Positions 8,404 through 16,163 of a stretch of 42,784 bases of DNA are shown in pieces. Source of the DNA: a virus; IMG/VR virus record IMGVR_UViG_3300010391_000252, positions 1 through 42,784 of that record, one strand, 5' to 3'. Positions within the stretch are counted from its first letter, which is position 1, and each line of letters opens with the position of its first letter. The translations under genes were made by a program, and so were the position numbers. Under the pieces are notes generated by a model. The model made no database searches. It had not been told where the DNA came from and saw only the letters and a program-made list of their open reading frames with translations.

Positions 8404-9246
8404 ATGCGGCGTCACGTTACTTTGGTGCTTGTGCTCGTGTTGGCCTTCGCGGCTTGGCTGGAGGCAGGTCTGGTCTCCCGCCCTACGAAGACCTGTGGCA
8501 CGACTTCCTACGATGCCGAGGTTGCAGCGGGGTGCACCACGATCAAGAGCACCGAGGTAGATGCCGACATCAACGCCATCATCACAGGTGGGGTCAACAA
8601 CATCGAGACGGCCAACTGTAATGCGGCTGGGCTTGGGACAGCCTGTTTTGCCAATGGGAGTGTGACCGGAGCCAAGATCGCAACGGGCACCATCACCTCG
8701 GGGAACATCCTCGATGGGACCATCGTTGATGCAGACGTGTCGGTAGGGGCTGCGATCAAGGGAAGCAAGTTGGCCAATGCGCCGGATGGCATCACCACGA
8801 CCAAGATCAATGACTTGCAGGTGACAGTCGGCAAATTGCAAGTGACTGCATCCATCTTCACTGGAGCAACTACAGCTGTTGCAACGGGGATTAGTATCAG
8901 TCCAGGAACGGAAAGCACTATCGCTACGTTACCTATCACACCTCGTGGTGGTGTATTAACTATCGAAGGACAGGCAGCCTTTACATACAATACTCTTGGG
9001 TCTGGGTCTGGAACAATACGTATGCGCGTCAAACAAGATGCCGTGACTATACATACCCTTGAATGGGCTGTGGAAAACGCAGGGACAGCAGCCACAGCCA
9101 TTCCCTCCTTTTCTCGATTCGATTTTGCTCCCACAGCTGGTGCTCATACATATACTGTTACGGTAGAGTTAGCTTTAGGAAGTGCGGGAACCTTGGAGTT
9201 TGGCGGGGCCAATACCGGCCGTTATTACGCAACGAACTGGGCCTAA
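8404..9246 (+). CDS. Fibre-like protein with N-terminal signal peptide
   Basis: ATG at 8404 follows a good tgaggact site; an upstream in-frame ATG (8377) has none. The 280-residue product opens with a typical Sec signal (MRRHVTLVLVLVLAFAAWLE, then AG). Residues ~50-150 contain short repeats of the type TGAKIATGTITSGNILDGTI, as in trimeric beta-helical fibre shafts. The C-terminal ~130 residues form a separate beta-sandwich-like head (GTIRMRVKQDAVTIHTLEWA, HTYTVTVELALGSAG) encoded by DNA that is visibly richer in A/T from about 8840. A tail fibre or adhesin is likely. A signal peptide is odd for a virion protein. Confidence 0.6.
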   Translation: MRRHVTLVLVLVLAFAAWLEAGLVSRPTKTCGTTSYDAEVAAGCTTIKSTEVDADINAIITGGVNNIETANCNAAGLGTACFANGSVTGAKIATGTITSGNILDGTIVDADVSVGAAIKGSKLANAPDGITTTKINDLQVTVGKLQVTASIFTGATTAVATGISISPGTESTIATLPITPRGGVLTIEGQAAFTYNTLGSGSGTIRMRVKQDAVTIHTLEWAVENAGTAATAIPSFSRFDFAPTAGAHTYTVTVELALGSAGTLEFGGANTGRYYATNWA

Positions 9247-9248
9247 CC

Positions 9249-9758
9249 ATGGAAGCCCGCATCCGCCCTGCCACCATCGCTGACCTCTTCTGGTTGCGGT
9301 TACTCCTCGGCCAGTTGATGGAATCGATGCCCGAGGCTTACCCAAGCCCCTCTCACAAGGACCTTGAGACCCAGACAGCGGTCTTGGCCCAGCGCCTAGG
9401 TGCCGGTGATCCTTCCCTCCTCTGCTATGTGGCTGAGGCTGATGAGGTGTGTGTGGGCTTTGTGCTAGGTGACCTCCTCACGCGTATCGGGGCCCCTCGC
9501 TCCTATCTCTTCGTGAGCTTCTTCTATGTGATCCCAAGTTGGAGAGGGGCTGGTGTTGGTCGAGCTCTCTCCACAGCCATTATCAAGGAAGCCAAGGAGT
9601 GTGGTGTAGAAGCCCTAGAGTTTATCGAGCAGGTTGGGGACACGCAGTGGGGAGCACGAGGCTGGCCAGTGGTTGGGATCGTACATTCTCTCCCCCTTGA
9701 TGCTGCCCACGCCACAGTAGTCCCTGTCCATGGAGATCGCCCCAATGGCCATGCATAG
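9249..9758 (+). CDS. GNAT-family N-acetyltransferase
   Basis: Transfers an acetyl group from acetyl-CoA to an amine. The 169-residue product has the GNAT order: N-terminal IRPATIADLFWLRLLL, a central strand pair (CYVAEADEVCVGFVLGDLL), motif A with the acetyl-CoA loop (YVIPSWRGAGVGRALSTAII; R-G-A-G-V-G matches the Q/RxxGxG/A signature) and the following helix (KEAKECGVEALEFI). ATG two bases after the fibre stop. It lies inside the tail gene run, so the substrate might be a virion protein or the host surface, but this is inference. Confidence 0.85.
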   Translation: MEARIRPATIADLFWLRLLLGQLMESMPEAYPSPSHKDLETQTAVLAQRLGAGDPSLLCYVAEADEVCVGFVLGDLLTRIGAPRSYLFVSFFYVIPSWRGAGVGRALSTAIIKEAKECGVEALEFIEQVGDTQWGARGWPVVGIVHSLPLDAAHATVVPVHGDRPNGHA

Positions 9759-10683
9759 ACACAGGCGAGAGTTTGCTGGTCGCCGGCACCAGGGGGAGTT
9801 TGGCCGGGTTGAGATTCGTGGATATGGTTCTAGTTCCACAGCTGGCACACCCCAGATCATGTCCCCTTTCGGGAGGCTTCCCGCAGGAATCGCCAACCAG
9901 CAATGGCAACAGTTTGGCGGTCCCCTGGGAGCCTTCTTCGGGGCTGAACCCACCTTTGGTGCGGGTCGTAGGGGGCAGCGTCGCCAAGCTCGCTGGGAGC
10001 GCCAGCGTGCCGGGCTTACAGAGGGACAGGGACCTCTCGCCCAATATGCACGCCAGGCTGCAGGATTCCTTCCTCAGGTCTTTGGCCAGGCTCAGGGTGC
10101 TGGCCAGCAGATTGCCTCCCTCGCCCCAGGCATCTTCGACATGTTGAAGGGACAAGTGAATACGGCACTTGGTCAGCTTCCTGGAATGCAGAATCAGGCG
10201 GCTGGTCAGACGGCTGCAGCCCAACAGATGCTTCGGGAGCAACAGTCCCCGATTGCCAGCCAGGCCCTTTACCAGAATGCTCTCCGTCAGGGGCTAGAGG
10301 GCTCACGGGGTGGTGCCGCGGCACGAGGGCTCCTTGATGCTGGGTCCCAACAGGCCACCGAAGAGACCATGGGCCGTGACCTCGCTGCCCAGTTCGCCCA
10401 GCAACAGTTTGCCAATCAGCAGTCGGCATTGCAGGGGGTACAAGGGGCACTCGGGGCCCAAGCTGGGTTACTTCCTCTCGGTGCTCAGCTTGCCGGTATG
10501 ACCGGGAGCGCTCTCCCAGGACTCCAGGCCGCTCTCCAAGCTGGCTACGCTATGCCGCAGGATGCTCTCCAGGCTATCTTCCAGCAGCTCTCAGCCTTCC
10601 AGAATCCTCAAATGGCCCTCTTGGGTCTCACTCAGCCCACCGTGGCCACACGGACACGGGGTACCGGGCAGAACATCCTTTAG
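9745..10683 (+). CDS. Internal virion / ejection protein, Gln-Ala-rich
   Basis: About 312 residues, very rich in Gln, Ala, Gly and Leu, with an N-terminal basic part (HRHRREFAGRRHQGEFGR), GRRGQRRQARWERQRAG, then long amphipathic helices (QLPGMQNQAAGQTAAAQQML). Such low-complexity helical proteins, in a run of three before a transglycosylase, are typical of podovirus ejected internal proteins. Start is uncertain: ATG at 9730, 9745 or 9751, all overlapping the GNAT gene; 9745 is preferred because ggagat lies nine bases before it. Confidence 0.6.
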   Translation: MAMHRHRREFAGRRHQGEFGRVEIRGYGSSSTAGTPQIMSPFGRLPAGIANQQWQQFGGPLGAFFGAEPTFGAGRRGQRRQARWERQRAGLTEGQGPLAQYARQAAGFLPQVFGQAQGAGQQIASLAPGIFDMLKGQVNTALGQLPGMQNQAAGQTAAAQQMLREQQSPIASQALYQNALRQGLEGSRGGAAARGLLDAGSQQATEETMGRDLAAQFAQQQFANQQSALQGVQGALGAQAGLLPLGAQLAGMTGSALPGLQAALQAGYAMPQDALQAIFQQLSAFQNPQMALLGLTQPTVATRTRGTGQNIL

Positions 10684-10722
10684 GAATGAGAGGGTAGCGA
10701 TACGCCCTGGTTTCTTGCCGCA

Positions 10723-11370
10723 TTGGGTAGCATCGGTTCAGCAGCCGGCACCGCCGCAGGTGCCCTGGGAAGTGCTGCCGGTGCTGCTGGAAGTGCCCTT
10801 GGGTCCGCAGCGAGTGGCATTGGAAGTGCCCTTGGTGGTGGTGGAGCAGGAGCCGGTGGGGGTGCTGGGTCGGCCGCGAGTGCAATTGGTGGAACAGGTG
10901 CAGGACTTGGTGGAACAGCCGCAGCCCCCGGAGCTCTGGGGACCGCTGGTGCTACAGGAGGTCTCGGTGGTGGTCTCCAGAGTGCCCTCTTCGGTACTGG
11001 TGGAGGTTCGCTTCCTGGTGGCCTCATGGGCCCCGCTGCGCCAACTCAGGGGCTTCTAGGTTCAGGCGGGATGTTTGGTGGTGGAGGGATGATCCCTAGT
11101 GCCCTTAACAGCCCTGTGGGCCAATTTGTCCAGAATCCTCGAGGTGCACTGAGTAACTTTGGAGGCCAAGGCTTCTCTTCTGGGCTGCAACAGCTTGGGG
11201 TAGGTGCAGGCAAGGCAGACATCTTCGGAGACATGGTGGCACAGATGCTCCAGGGCCGTGGTGGTAGGGGGATGGCCATGAAGGTATTGGGAGGAGATGT
11301 ACCTCAGATGGAACCCAGTACTGGCCTACTCAGCGGAATACTAAGCGGGTCCAGTGGGCTCCTCAGCTAA
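10723..11370 (+). CDS. Gly/Ala-rich internal virion protein
   Basis: The frame encodes about 215 residues of extremely Gly/Ala/Ser-rich sequence (LGSAAGAAGSALGSAASGIG and similar), then a more normal C-terminal half (GMIPSALNSPVGQFVQNPRG). Such repeats fit glycine-zipper membrane helices of ejection proteins. The start is unusual: only TTG at 10723 is available, with no Shine-Dalgarno, although the frame is open from 10690 and reads sensibly upstream (DTPWFLAAL). The stop overlaps the next start by one base (TAATGG). Confidence 0.55.
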   Translation: MGSIGSAAGTAAGALGSAAGAAGSALGSAASGIGSALGGGGAGAGGGAGSAASAIGGTGAGLGGTAAAPGALGTAGATGGLGGGLQSALFGTGGGSLPGGLMGPAAPTQGLLGSGGMFGGGGMIPSALNSPVGQFVQNPRGALSNFGGQGFSSGLQQLGVGAGKADIFGDMVAQMLQGRGGRGMAMKVLGGDVPQMEPSTGLLSGILSGSSGLLS

Positions 11371-12977
11371 TGGCTGAAGAGAAGAAAGAACGTAGCACCC
11401 TCTCCCAGATCGGGTCTGGGCTGGGGACTGCCATCGGAGTGCCGTTGACAGGGCTGGCCATGGTCCAGGCGGCACGGTCGGGGCGGGACCCTCTTGCTGT
11501 ACTACGGTCGGCTATGGGAACCCCCGAGGCTATGGAGCCCTATCAACAGGAACAGCTAAAGCGTCAGGGGCTCATGGCACAGATAGAGGCTGGCTCCGAT
11601 CCCCGTAAAGCAGCCCTCCTACGCCAGAGTCCTCAACTAGCAGCTGCCCTTGGCTTCCCTATCGAGACCGTGAGTTCAGCAAGTGCAGACTTCCCTACGG
11701 CTGGGGAGGGAGTCTCGGTAGCACCACAAGGTGCTCTCTCTGCAACACAACGATTCCCTGTCATTCCTGAAGTGCCCTTGACACCACAGGACCAAGCTGC
11801 TCAAGCCCGTACTGACTACTTCAAGATGCTAACAGGAATGCTTGGCCCGCAGGCTGGACAGGGACAGATGCCTTCCCCCGGTGTTGGTGGTACTTCTGGA
11901 GGTCCCAGTGGATCACAGTGGACCATCACCGGTATGGGCCCCAGTGGCCCAACCTTCGGTCCTGTACCTACTCAGACCTTACCCCAAGGGACCATGGGCC
12001 CAGAGGGTGAGATTCAGCCTGGTCAGATGATGGGAGGGAAACAGGCCCTTATCCTCCCTCCTAAGACCACTGCCCAACAGAAAGCCAAAGTCAACCTCTA
12101 TCAGGGATTCGTCGATCGTATTGACAACTTCACCAAGGAGTTCCCACCCGAAGAACGCGCCCAGCTAGCGGGAGCCATGAACTACGCAACGAACCGGGCA
12201 CAGGGTATCGGTGCCATGATAGCGCCCGGATTCATCGAGCCTGACAAGACCCGCTTTAACCGTTTCAAGGCCGAGGTCGCTTCCATTCGCCGGTTTCTCT
12301 TTGAGGAGGGTGGCAAGCAGTTGACGGGGAACGAGATCAAAGTGCTCAATGACTTGCTGCCGAGTGGTAAGGAGCTTGCTGGAGTCCCCGAGTTTGAGGA
12401 CAAGCTCATTTCCTTGCGGAATGTACTGGCAGAGCGGCTGAATGTAGAGAGGGGTGGAATGGGGGCTACCTCTGCTGGAACCCCAGCTGGTGTCCCTCCC
12501 GGTACCGCTGCTGGTATTTCTCCCTCTGTTCTCTCCGCCCGTGACCGTGTGAAAGCCATGGGTCAGCCTCCCGTAGCCCGTGCTAAAGGGGGCGAGGTTA
12601 AGCCAGGACAGATGGCTCTCGTTGGGGAGCGTGGCCCTGAGCTCTCCATCTCTGGCTCCCCTCGCACCATCGTTCCCCTTCAGCAGATGGCAGCCAGTGA
12701 CGCCGAGATACGGGCTATCCAGCGTGCCCAACAGGCGAACTCTGCTCGCATGATCGAGCGTGCCCAACAGGCCCCGATGCAGGGGAGTGCAGGAGGTGGC
12801 TTCCAGGGCTCTGGGGCCCCCGCTGCGCCCCGTACCGTGGTCCCACTACCCCAAGTCCCTGGGGGTCTTTCCCGGGGAGGTGTAGGGCTCTCCCCTGAAG
12901 ATGCTGCCCGTGCCACAGGTGATGGTTTCACGGTTACCACAGACCAAAATGGCAACCCTATTCTTGTCCCCCGCTAG
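11370..12977 (+). CDS. Large internal virion protein
   Basis: 535 residues. It has a Gly/Ala-rich helical N-terminus (GLGTAIGVPLTGLAMVQAAR), a Pro/Gly/Gln-rich middle (about 100-230), a helical domain (~235-365: FVDRIDNFTKEFPPEERAQL ... LRNVLAERLN) and a C-terminal segment GGEVKPGQMALVGERGPELS, a motif also common in tape-measure and internal virion proteins. It lies between another internal protein and the virion transglycosylase, consistent with an ejected protein. The exact role is not evident. Confidence 0.6.
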   Translation: MAEEKKERSTLSQIGSGLGTAIGVPLTGLAMVQAARSGRDPLAVLRSAMGTPEAMEPYQQEQLKRQGLMAQIEAGSDPRKAALLRQSPQLAAALGFPIETVSSASADFPTAGEGVSVAPQGALSATQRFPVIPEVPLTPQDQAAQARTDYFKMLTGMLGPQAGQGQMPSPGVGGTSGGPSGSQWTITGMGPSGPTFGPVPTQTLPQGTMGPEGEIQPGQMMGGKQALILPPKTTAQQKAKVNLYQGFVDRIDNFTKEFPPEERAQLAGAMNYATNRAQGIGAMIAPGFIEPDKTRFNRFKAEVASIRRFLFEEGGKQLTGNEIKVLNDLLPSGKELAGVPEFEDKLISLRNVLAERLNVERGGMGATSAGTPAGVPPGTAAGISPSVLSARDRVKAMGQPPVARAKGGEVKPGQMALVGERGPELSISGSPRTIVPLQQMAASDAEIRAIQRAQQANSARMIERAQQAPMQGSAGGGFQGSGAPAAPRTVVPLPQVPGGLSRGGVGLSPEDAARATGDGFTVTTDQNGNPILVPR

Positions 12978-12986
12978 CTCCCCCCC

Positions 12987-13055
12987 GGTCGCAGGCCGCC
13001 ATCCCACCCCTCTGCGACCTCTACCCGGCCCCGGATGGTGAAGAGCCACCGGGGC
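12987..13055 (+). terminator. Two tandem hairpins in the gap before the transglycosylase gene
   Basis: In the 108-base gap, GGTCGCAG (12987-12994) pairs with CTGCGACC (13012-13019), and GCCCCGG (13028-13034) pairs with CCGGGGC (13049-13055). There is no clear U-run. The pair may terminate or attenuate the internal-protein transcript or act as a processing site. Confidence 0.35.
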
Positions 13056-13072
13056 TGCGGCCTCCTCTCCAT

Positions 13073-13080
13073 GGTAGTCT
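13073..13080 (+). promoter_or_regulatory. Recurring motif GGTAGTCT before the transglycosylase gene
   Basis: Same word as at 38088-38095, five bases before the ATG region. It follows the hairpin pair, so this gap could hold a terminator followed by a new promoter. No clear -35 box. Confidence 0.28.
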
Positions 13081-13085
13081 AAGGT

Positions 13086-14678
13086 ATGCCTACGGGCCCG
13101 ACAGAGATCGAGGTACAGGTCAGGGCGAAGGCCAGCGAGTTAGGGGTAGACCCTGACCTTGCATCCTTCGTGGCCTTCCAAGAGAGCACATTTAACCCCA
13201 AGGCTGTGTCCAAGAAGGGTGCCCAAGGTGTCATGCAAGTGATGCCGGAGACCGCCAAGGAACTTGCCCCCCGCTATGGCAACGACAATATCGCCCAAGG
13301 GATCGGCTACCTCAAGGACCAACTGGATTCCTTTGCGGACCTCCCCCATGACCAGCAACACTACTTCGCCCTAGCCTCGTACAACTGGGGGCCAGCACGG
13401 GTGCTGTCTGCCATGGAAAAGGCCAAGGGAGCCGGGAGGGACCCTTTCAACATCGCATCCATCGCAGACTACATGCCCGAGGAGACTGCCAACTACGTGG
13501 CCAACATCGGGGATCGGGTCCGCCAGAACTGGCAACGGTTGGAGGGAGAGAAGGCCAATGCGCCACGGGGAATGGAGCTTCAGCCGCAGCCAGAGGTCCG
13601 TACGATGGGGCCTCGGTCTGACCCTAACGCCATGGACATCATTGAGCAGCCAGGGGCTACAGTAGCCTCTACGGCCCCAGGACAGACCATGGGACGGCGG
13701 GCGGCCAATGCAGGGATGAGGTTGGTCAACCGTGGCCTAGACATTCTCACCCCCCCAGCCGAAGCCAACGTCTCCCCTATGGGTACCTTTGCCCGTACAG
13801 GGGAAGCCCAGCAGCAATCCATCAAGGCTGTGGGTCGACGACTTACCTCAGCCATCAAGGGATTGGGGGAGTATGGTTCTGAGGTGTTGAGCCAGGGGAT
13901 TCTAGACACCCCAGTAGCCCGCCACCTGGAAGCTATTGGTAATGTTGCTGTGGCCGCAGGTCTTCCCCTTGAAGCTACCACCGGAGCCTCCATTGAAGCC
14001 CTCTACCGCCAGACGGCCGAGAAGCCTACAGAGCGTGGAGCTCAATTGGCTAACATGGCCGGGCAGCTCTTGGGGACTACCAGCCTAACCAAGGCCGCTC
14101 CAGCCATTGGACGTCGTATCGGCAAGGTTACCCCCGCTGCTGAAGCCACCACCGAGGCTGGTATCCCTATCTACAAGTACTCCAAGCCCACCGTCTCCCA
14201 GGATATCGGAGCTATCCCAGAAGAGATGGCAGGGGGAGCCGCTTCAGCCTTCAGTCCCCGATTTGGCCCCACAGCGACAGGAACCACCATTGGTAGTACA
14301 GCTCCTGTGGCGGCAGAGGCTGCTACCACACTTACGCCTGCCGCTGTCCCCATGACAGGGAAGAGCCTCAAGATTTTCAGTACCGCCATGGAAACCACCC
14401 TTGGTGCCTACCTCGGACACAAGGCTACTGGGAGTACCGAGGGGGGACTAGTCGGCGCAATGCTTGGCCACCCAGTACGCCGGGCTGCTACAGGAGCTAT
14501 CAGCTTAGGAGGCAACACAGCCAAACAGCTTTTCAATATCTTCCGGTACAACCCCATCACACTCCCTATCCTCGCCCAGCTCCTCGCAACATCCCCAGAA
14601 GACCCGCAGTACCAAGCCCTCTCCCAGCAACTAGTAGAGCACATTCCTCAAGAAGAGGCAGCCAGGAAGCTCCGGTAA
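13086..14678 (+). CDS. Virion-associated lytic transglycosylase
   Basis: Cleaves peptidoglycan glycan strands so that DNA can cross the wall. The N-terminal ~155 residues are an SLT domain: catalytic Glu at about residue 33 in FVAFQESTFNPKAVSKKGAQ, then GVMQVMPETAKEL and a C-lobe ALASYNWGPARVL. The remaining ~370 residues are Ala/Pro/Thr-rich with hydrophobic helical stretches (NVAVAAGLPLEATTGASIEA), as in ejected podovirus proteins (T7 gp16-like architecture, though much shorter). ATG at 13086. The gene ends one base before the convergent minus-strand gene. Confidence 0.85.
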   Translation: MPTGPTEIEVQVRAKASELGVDPDLASFVAFQESTFNPKAVSKKGAQGVMQVMPETAKELAPRYGNDNIAQGIGYLKDQLDSFADLPHDQQHYFALASYNWGPARVLSAMEKAKGAGRDPFNIASIADYMPEETANYVANIGDRVRQNWQRLEGEKANAPRGMELQPQPEVRTMGPRSDPNAMDIIEQPGATVASTAPGQTMGRRAANAGMRLVNRGLDILTPPAEANVSPMGTFARTGEAQQQSIKAVGRRLTSAIKGLGEYGSEVLSQGILDTPVARHLEAIGNVAVAAGLPLEATTGASIEALYRQTAEKPTERGAQLANMAGQLLGTTSLTKAAPAIGRRIGKVTPAAEATTEAGIPIYKYSKPTVSQDIGAIPEEMAGGAASAFSPRFGPTATGTTIGSTAPVAAEAATTLTPAAVPMTGKSLKIFSTAMETTLGAYLGHKATGSTEGGLVGAMLGHPVRRAATGAISLGGNTAKQLFNIFRYNPITLPILAQLLATSPEDPQYQALSQQLVEHIPQEEAARKLR

Positions 14679-14679
14679 G

Positions 14680-15282
14680 TTAAGGCTGCCACCGTCGAGG
14701 AGCCCGCAGTGCCCCAGCCTCAATCAGCCGCTTCCGTAGGGCCTTGTGTTGGATCACGTCTGACACCACCCTCTTGCGGGTGAGCGCTATTCCCTCGGGT
14801 GTCAACCGATTCGCCTCTCGCCACTCAGGCTGACTCATGTGGTGCTTGGGTTCGGGAAGACCGTACATGCCCGCTAGGGATTCCTGGCTAGCACTTAGGT
14901 CCTTCCGTCGCATGAGGTTCCCATGGGTATCATGGACCAGGAGCTCAGGGAGCGGCAGCAACCCACGTTCGAGCAGTGCTCCGTTAATCATGGGTAGGTC
15001 ATGCTTGCGACAGTAATGTCCCGTGACGATGTCAGCAATAGAGAGTACCATCCGAATGTGATTCATAGATTCCTTGGCAGTGTAAGCGACTCCACTGCCA
15101 GTCTCATATCGATCTAGGGATACTAACACTAGATAGTGTACCGGCTTTCTGCCAACCCAACTCCAAGCGAACGCTGTGATCTCAGCGGAGGTGCGGTCAT
15201 CCCCCAAGTAGCTAAGAGGGCGGCACTCTGTATCAAAGTCTAGGACCGATAGCCGGCGTTCACGGATTCTTACGCGTAGCAC
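14680..15282 (-). CDS. DnaQ/RNase H-like 3'-5' exonuclease
   Basis: 200 residues with a DEDD-type layout: LSVLDFDTECRPLSYLG (Exo I; D-x-E) at ~12-28, SAEITAFAWSWVG, then ADIVTGHYCRKHDLPMINGA (Exo II, H/D-rich) at ~83-102 and a late helix region with LAGMYGLPEPKHHMS. Such proteins are frequent next to phage DNA polymerases. Here it is the last gene of the early operon. It overlaps its upstream neighbour by 23 bases. A proofreading, primer-trimming or host-DNA-degrading role is possible. Confidence 0.65.
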   Translation of the reverse strand: MLRVRIRERRLSVLDFDTECRPLSYLGDDRTSAEITAFAWSWVGRKPVHYLVLVSLDRYETGSGVAYTAKESMNHIRMVLSIADIVTGHYCRKHDLPMINGALLERGLLPLPELLVHDTHGNLMRRKDLSASQESLAGMYGLPEPKHHMSQPEWREANRLTPEGIALTRKRVVSDVIQHKALRKRLIEAGALRAPRRWQP

Positions 15283-15517
15283 GTTTCTTCCCCTTCTTGG
15301 GCTGGAGCCGGGTACTCTTCAGGTCCTCGGCAAAGTCCACCTCGATGATCTTCTCGGTAGGCAGTTCGGGTAACTGAGCCTTTGCCTTGAAATCGCTGAT
15401 CTCGGGGAGTAGCACATCCTCTTCCCAGTCAATTCGTTCCAAGGTCTGACGCAGACGAAACTCTGCTCGGCGGATAGACTTTAGCTTCTTTTCGTTCCGG
15501 GTGTCACGAGACAGCAT
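15260..15517 (-). CDS. Small charged protein, 85 aa
   Basis: Highly charged helical product (NEKKLKSIRRAEFRLRQTL) with an acidic middle and a basic C-terminus (LQPKKGKKRATRKNP). It overlaps both neighbours. The mixed charge and basic tail suggest nucleic-acid or protein binding near the polymerase. No family recognised. Confidence 0.6.
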   Translation of the reverse strand: MLSRDTRNEKKLKSIRRAEFRLRQTLERIDWEEDVLLPEISDFKAKAQLPELPTEKIIEVDFAEDLKSTRLQPKKGKKRATRKNP

Positions 15518-15774
15518 GGGGACTCCTTAGTTAGAGCAGCTAGTCGTTTAACGATGGAAGCACGCAGACAGGATAGGTCTCGTTTCCGTATCATGTGCCA
15601 ACCACCTCGGCGATAATAGGCCTGTTGGATTCGTCGACGTATCCGCTTTCCATTGGTTGATTGTCGATATCGCTGCCCTCGTTGGCGGCATTTGACACAA
15701 AGTTTAGCTGGTGGAACAGTATCATGTGGGCATTGTCGCCCCTCTCCGTCCTTCCTAGAGCACCTCACTCCCAC
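15481..15774 (-). CDS. Basic cysteine-containing protein, 97 aa
   Basis: An Arg-rich product with a Cys cluster (CSRKDGEGRQCPHDTVPP then KLCVKCRQRGQRYRQ), which may hold one zinc ion, and a basic helical C-terminal half. Probably nucleic-acid binding. It overlaps the flanking genes by 37 and 10 bases. Function unknown. Confidence 0.6.
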   Translation of the reverse strand: MGVRCSRKDGEGRQCPHDTVPPAKLCVKCRQRGQRYRQSTNGKRIRRRIQQAYYRRGGWHMIRKRDLSCLRASIVKRLAALTKESPCCLVTPGTKRS

Positions 15775-16163
15775 CTCTCCCTTACCTTCCTCCTCACATA
15801 ATCAGGCTCTAACCCCAATCCCTCGCATACCGACACGAACGACCCGGCCCACGCTGGGTCATCAGATTCGATCCATGCCCTAGCCTCTATACGTCTCCGG
15901 GACTTGATGCCGGGTTCAGGTCTGCCCCCATTATTACCAGTACCACCAGGGAACCGCTTGACAGCCCCTTCTCGCCCCACCAACCGAATGTCCACAGTAC
16001 CGGGTAAGGCATCCATCAGAGCACACGTCAAGATGGCATAGAAGAGTCGTTTCTCCCCGGACCATGATGTTGAAGTGTCAAGTTGACCAGGGAGTAGCCC
16101 TTCTGGCTGTAAGAGGGCATCGGTGACGCCATAATCTACGCCTGTGAATGCCTTAACATTCAT
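15765..16163 (-). CDS. Conserved small replication-region protein, 132 aa
   Basis: Start ATG 16163 has GGAG about eight bases upstream, inside the end of the polymerase gene. The product includes SGEKRLFYAILTCALMDAL, then RRRIEARAWIESDDPAWAGSF and VCEGLGLEPDYVRRKVRERW. The EA-x-WI-x-SDD ... F-x-x-VCE-x-LGL-x-P-x-x-VR pattern recurs in small phage and prophage proteins of unknown function; the C-terminal part looks like a small helix-turn-helix. Lies between polymerase and exonuclease genes. Confidence 0.65.
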   Translation of the reverse strand: MNVKAFTGVDYGVTDALLQPEGLLPGQLDTSTSWSGEKRLFYAILTCALMDALPGTVDIRLVGREGAVKRFPGGTGNNGGRPEPGIKSRRRIEARAWIESDDPAWAGSFVSVCEGLGLEPDYVRRKVRERWE

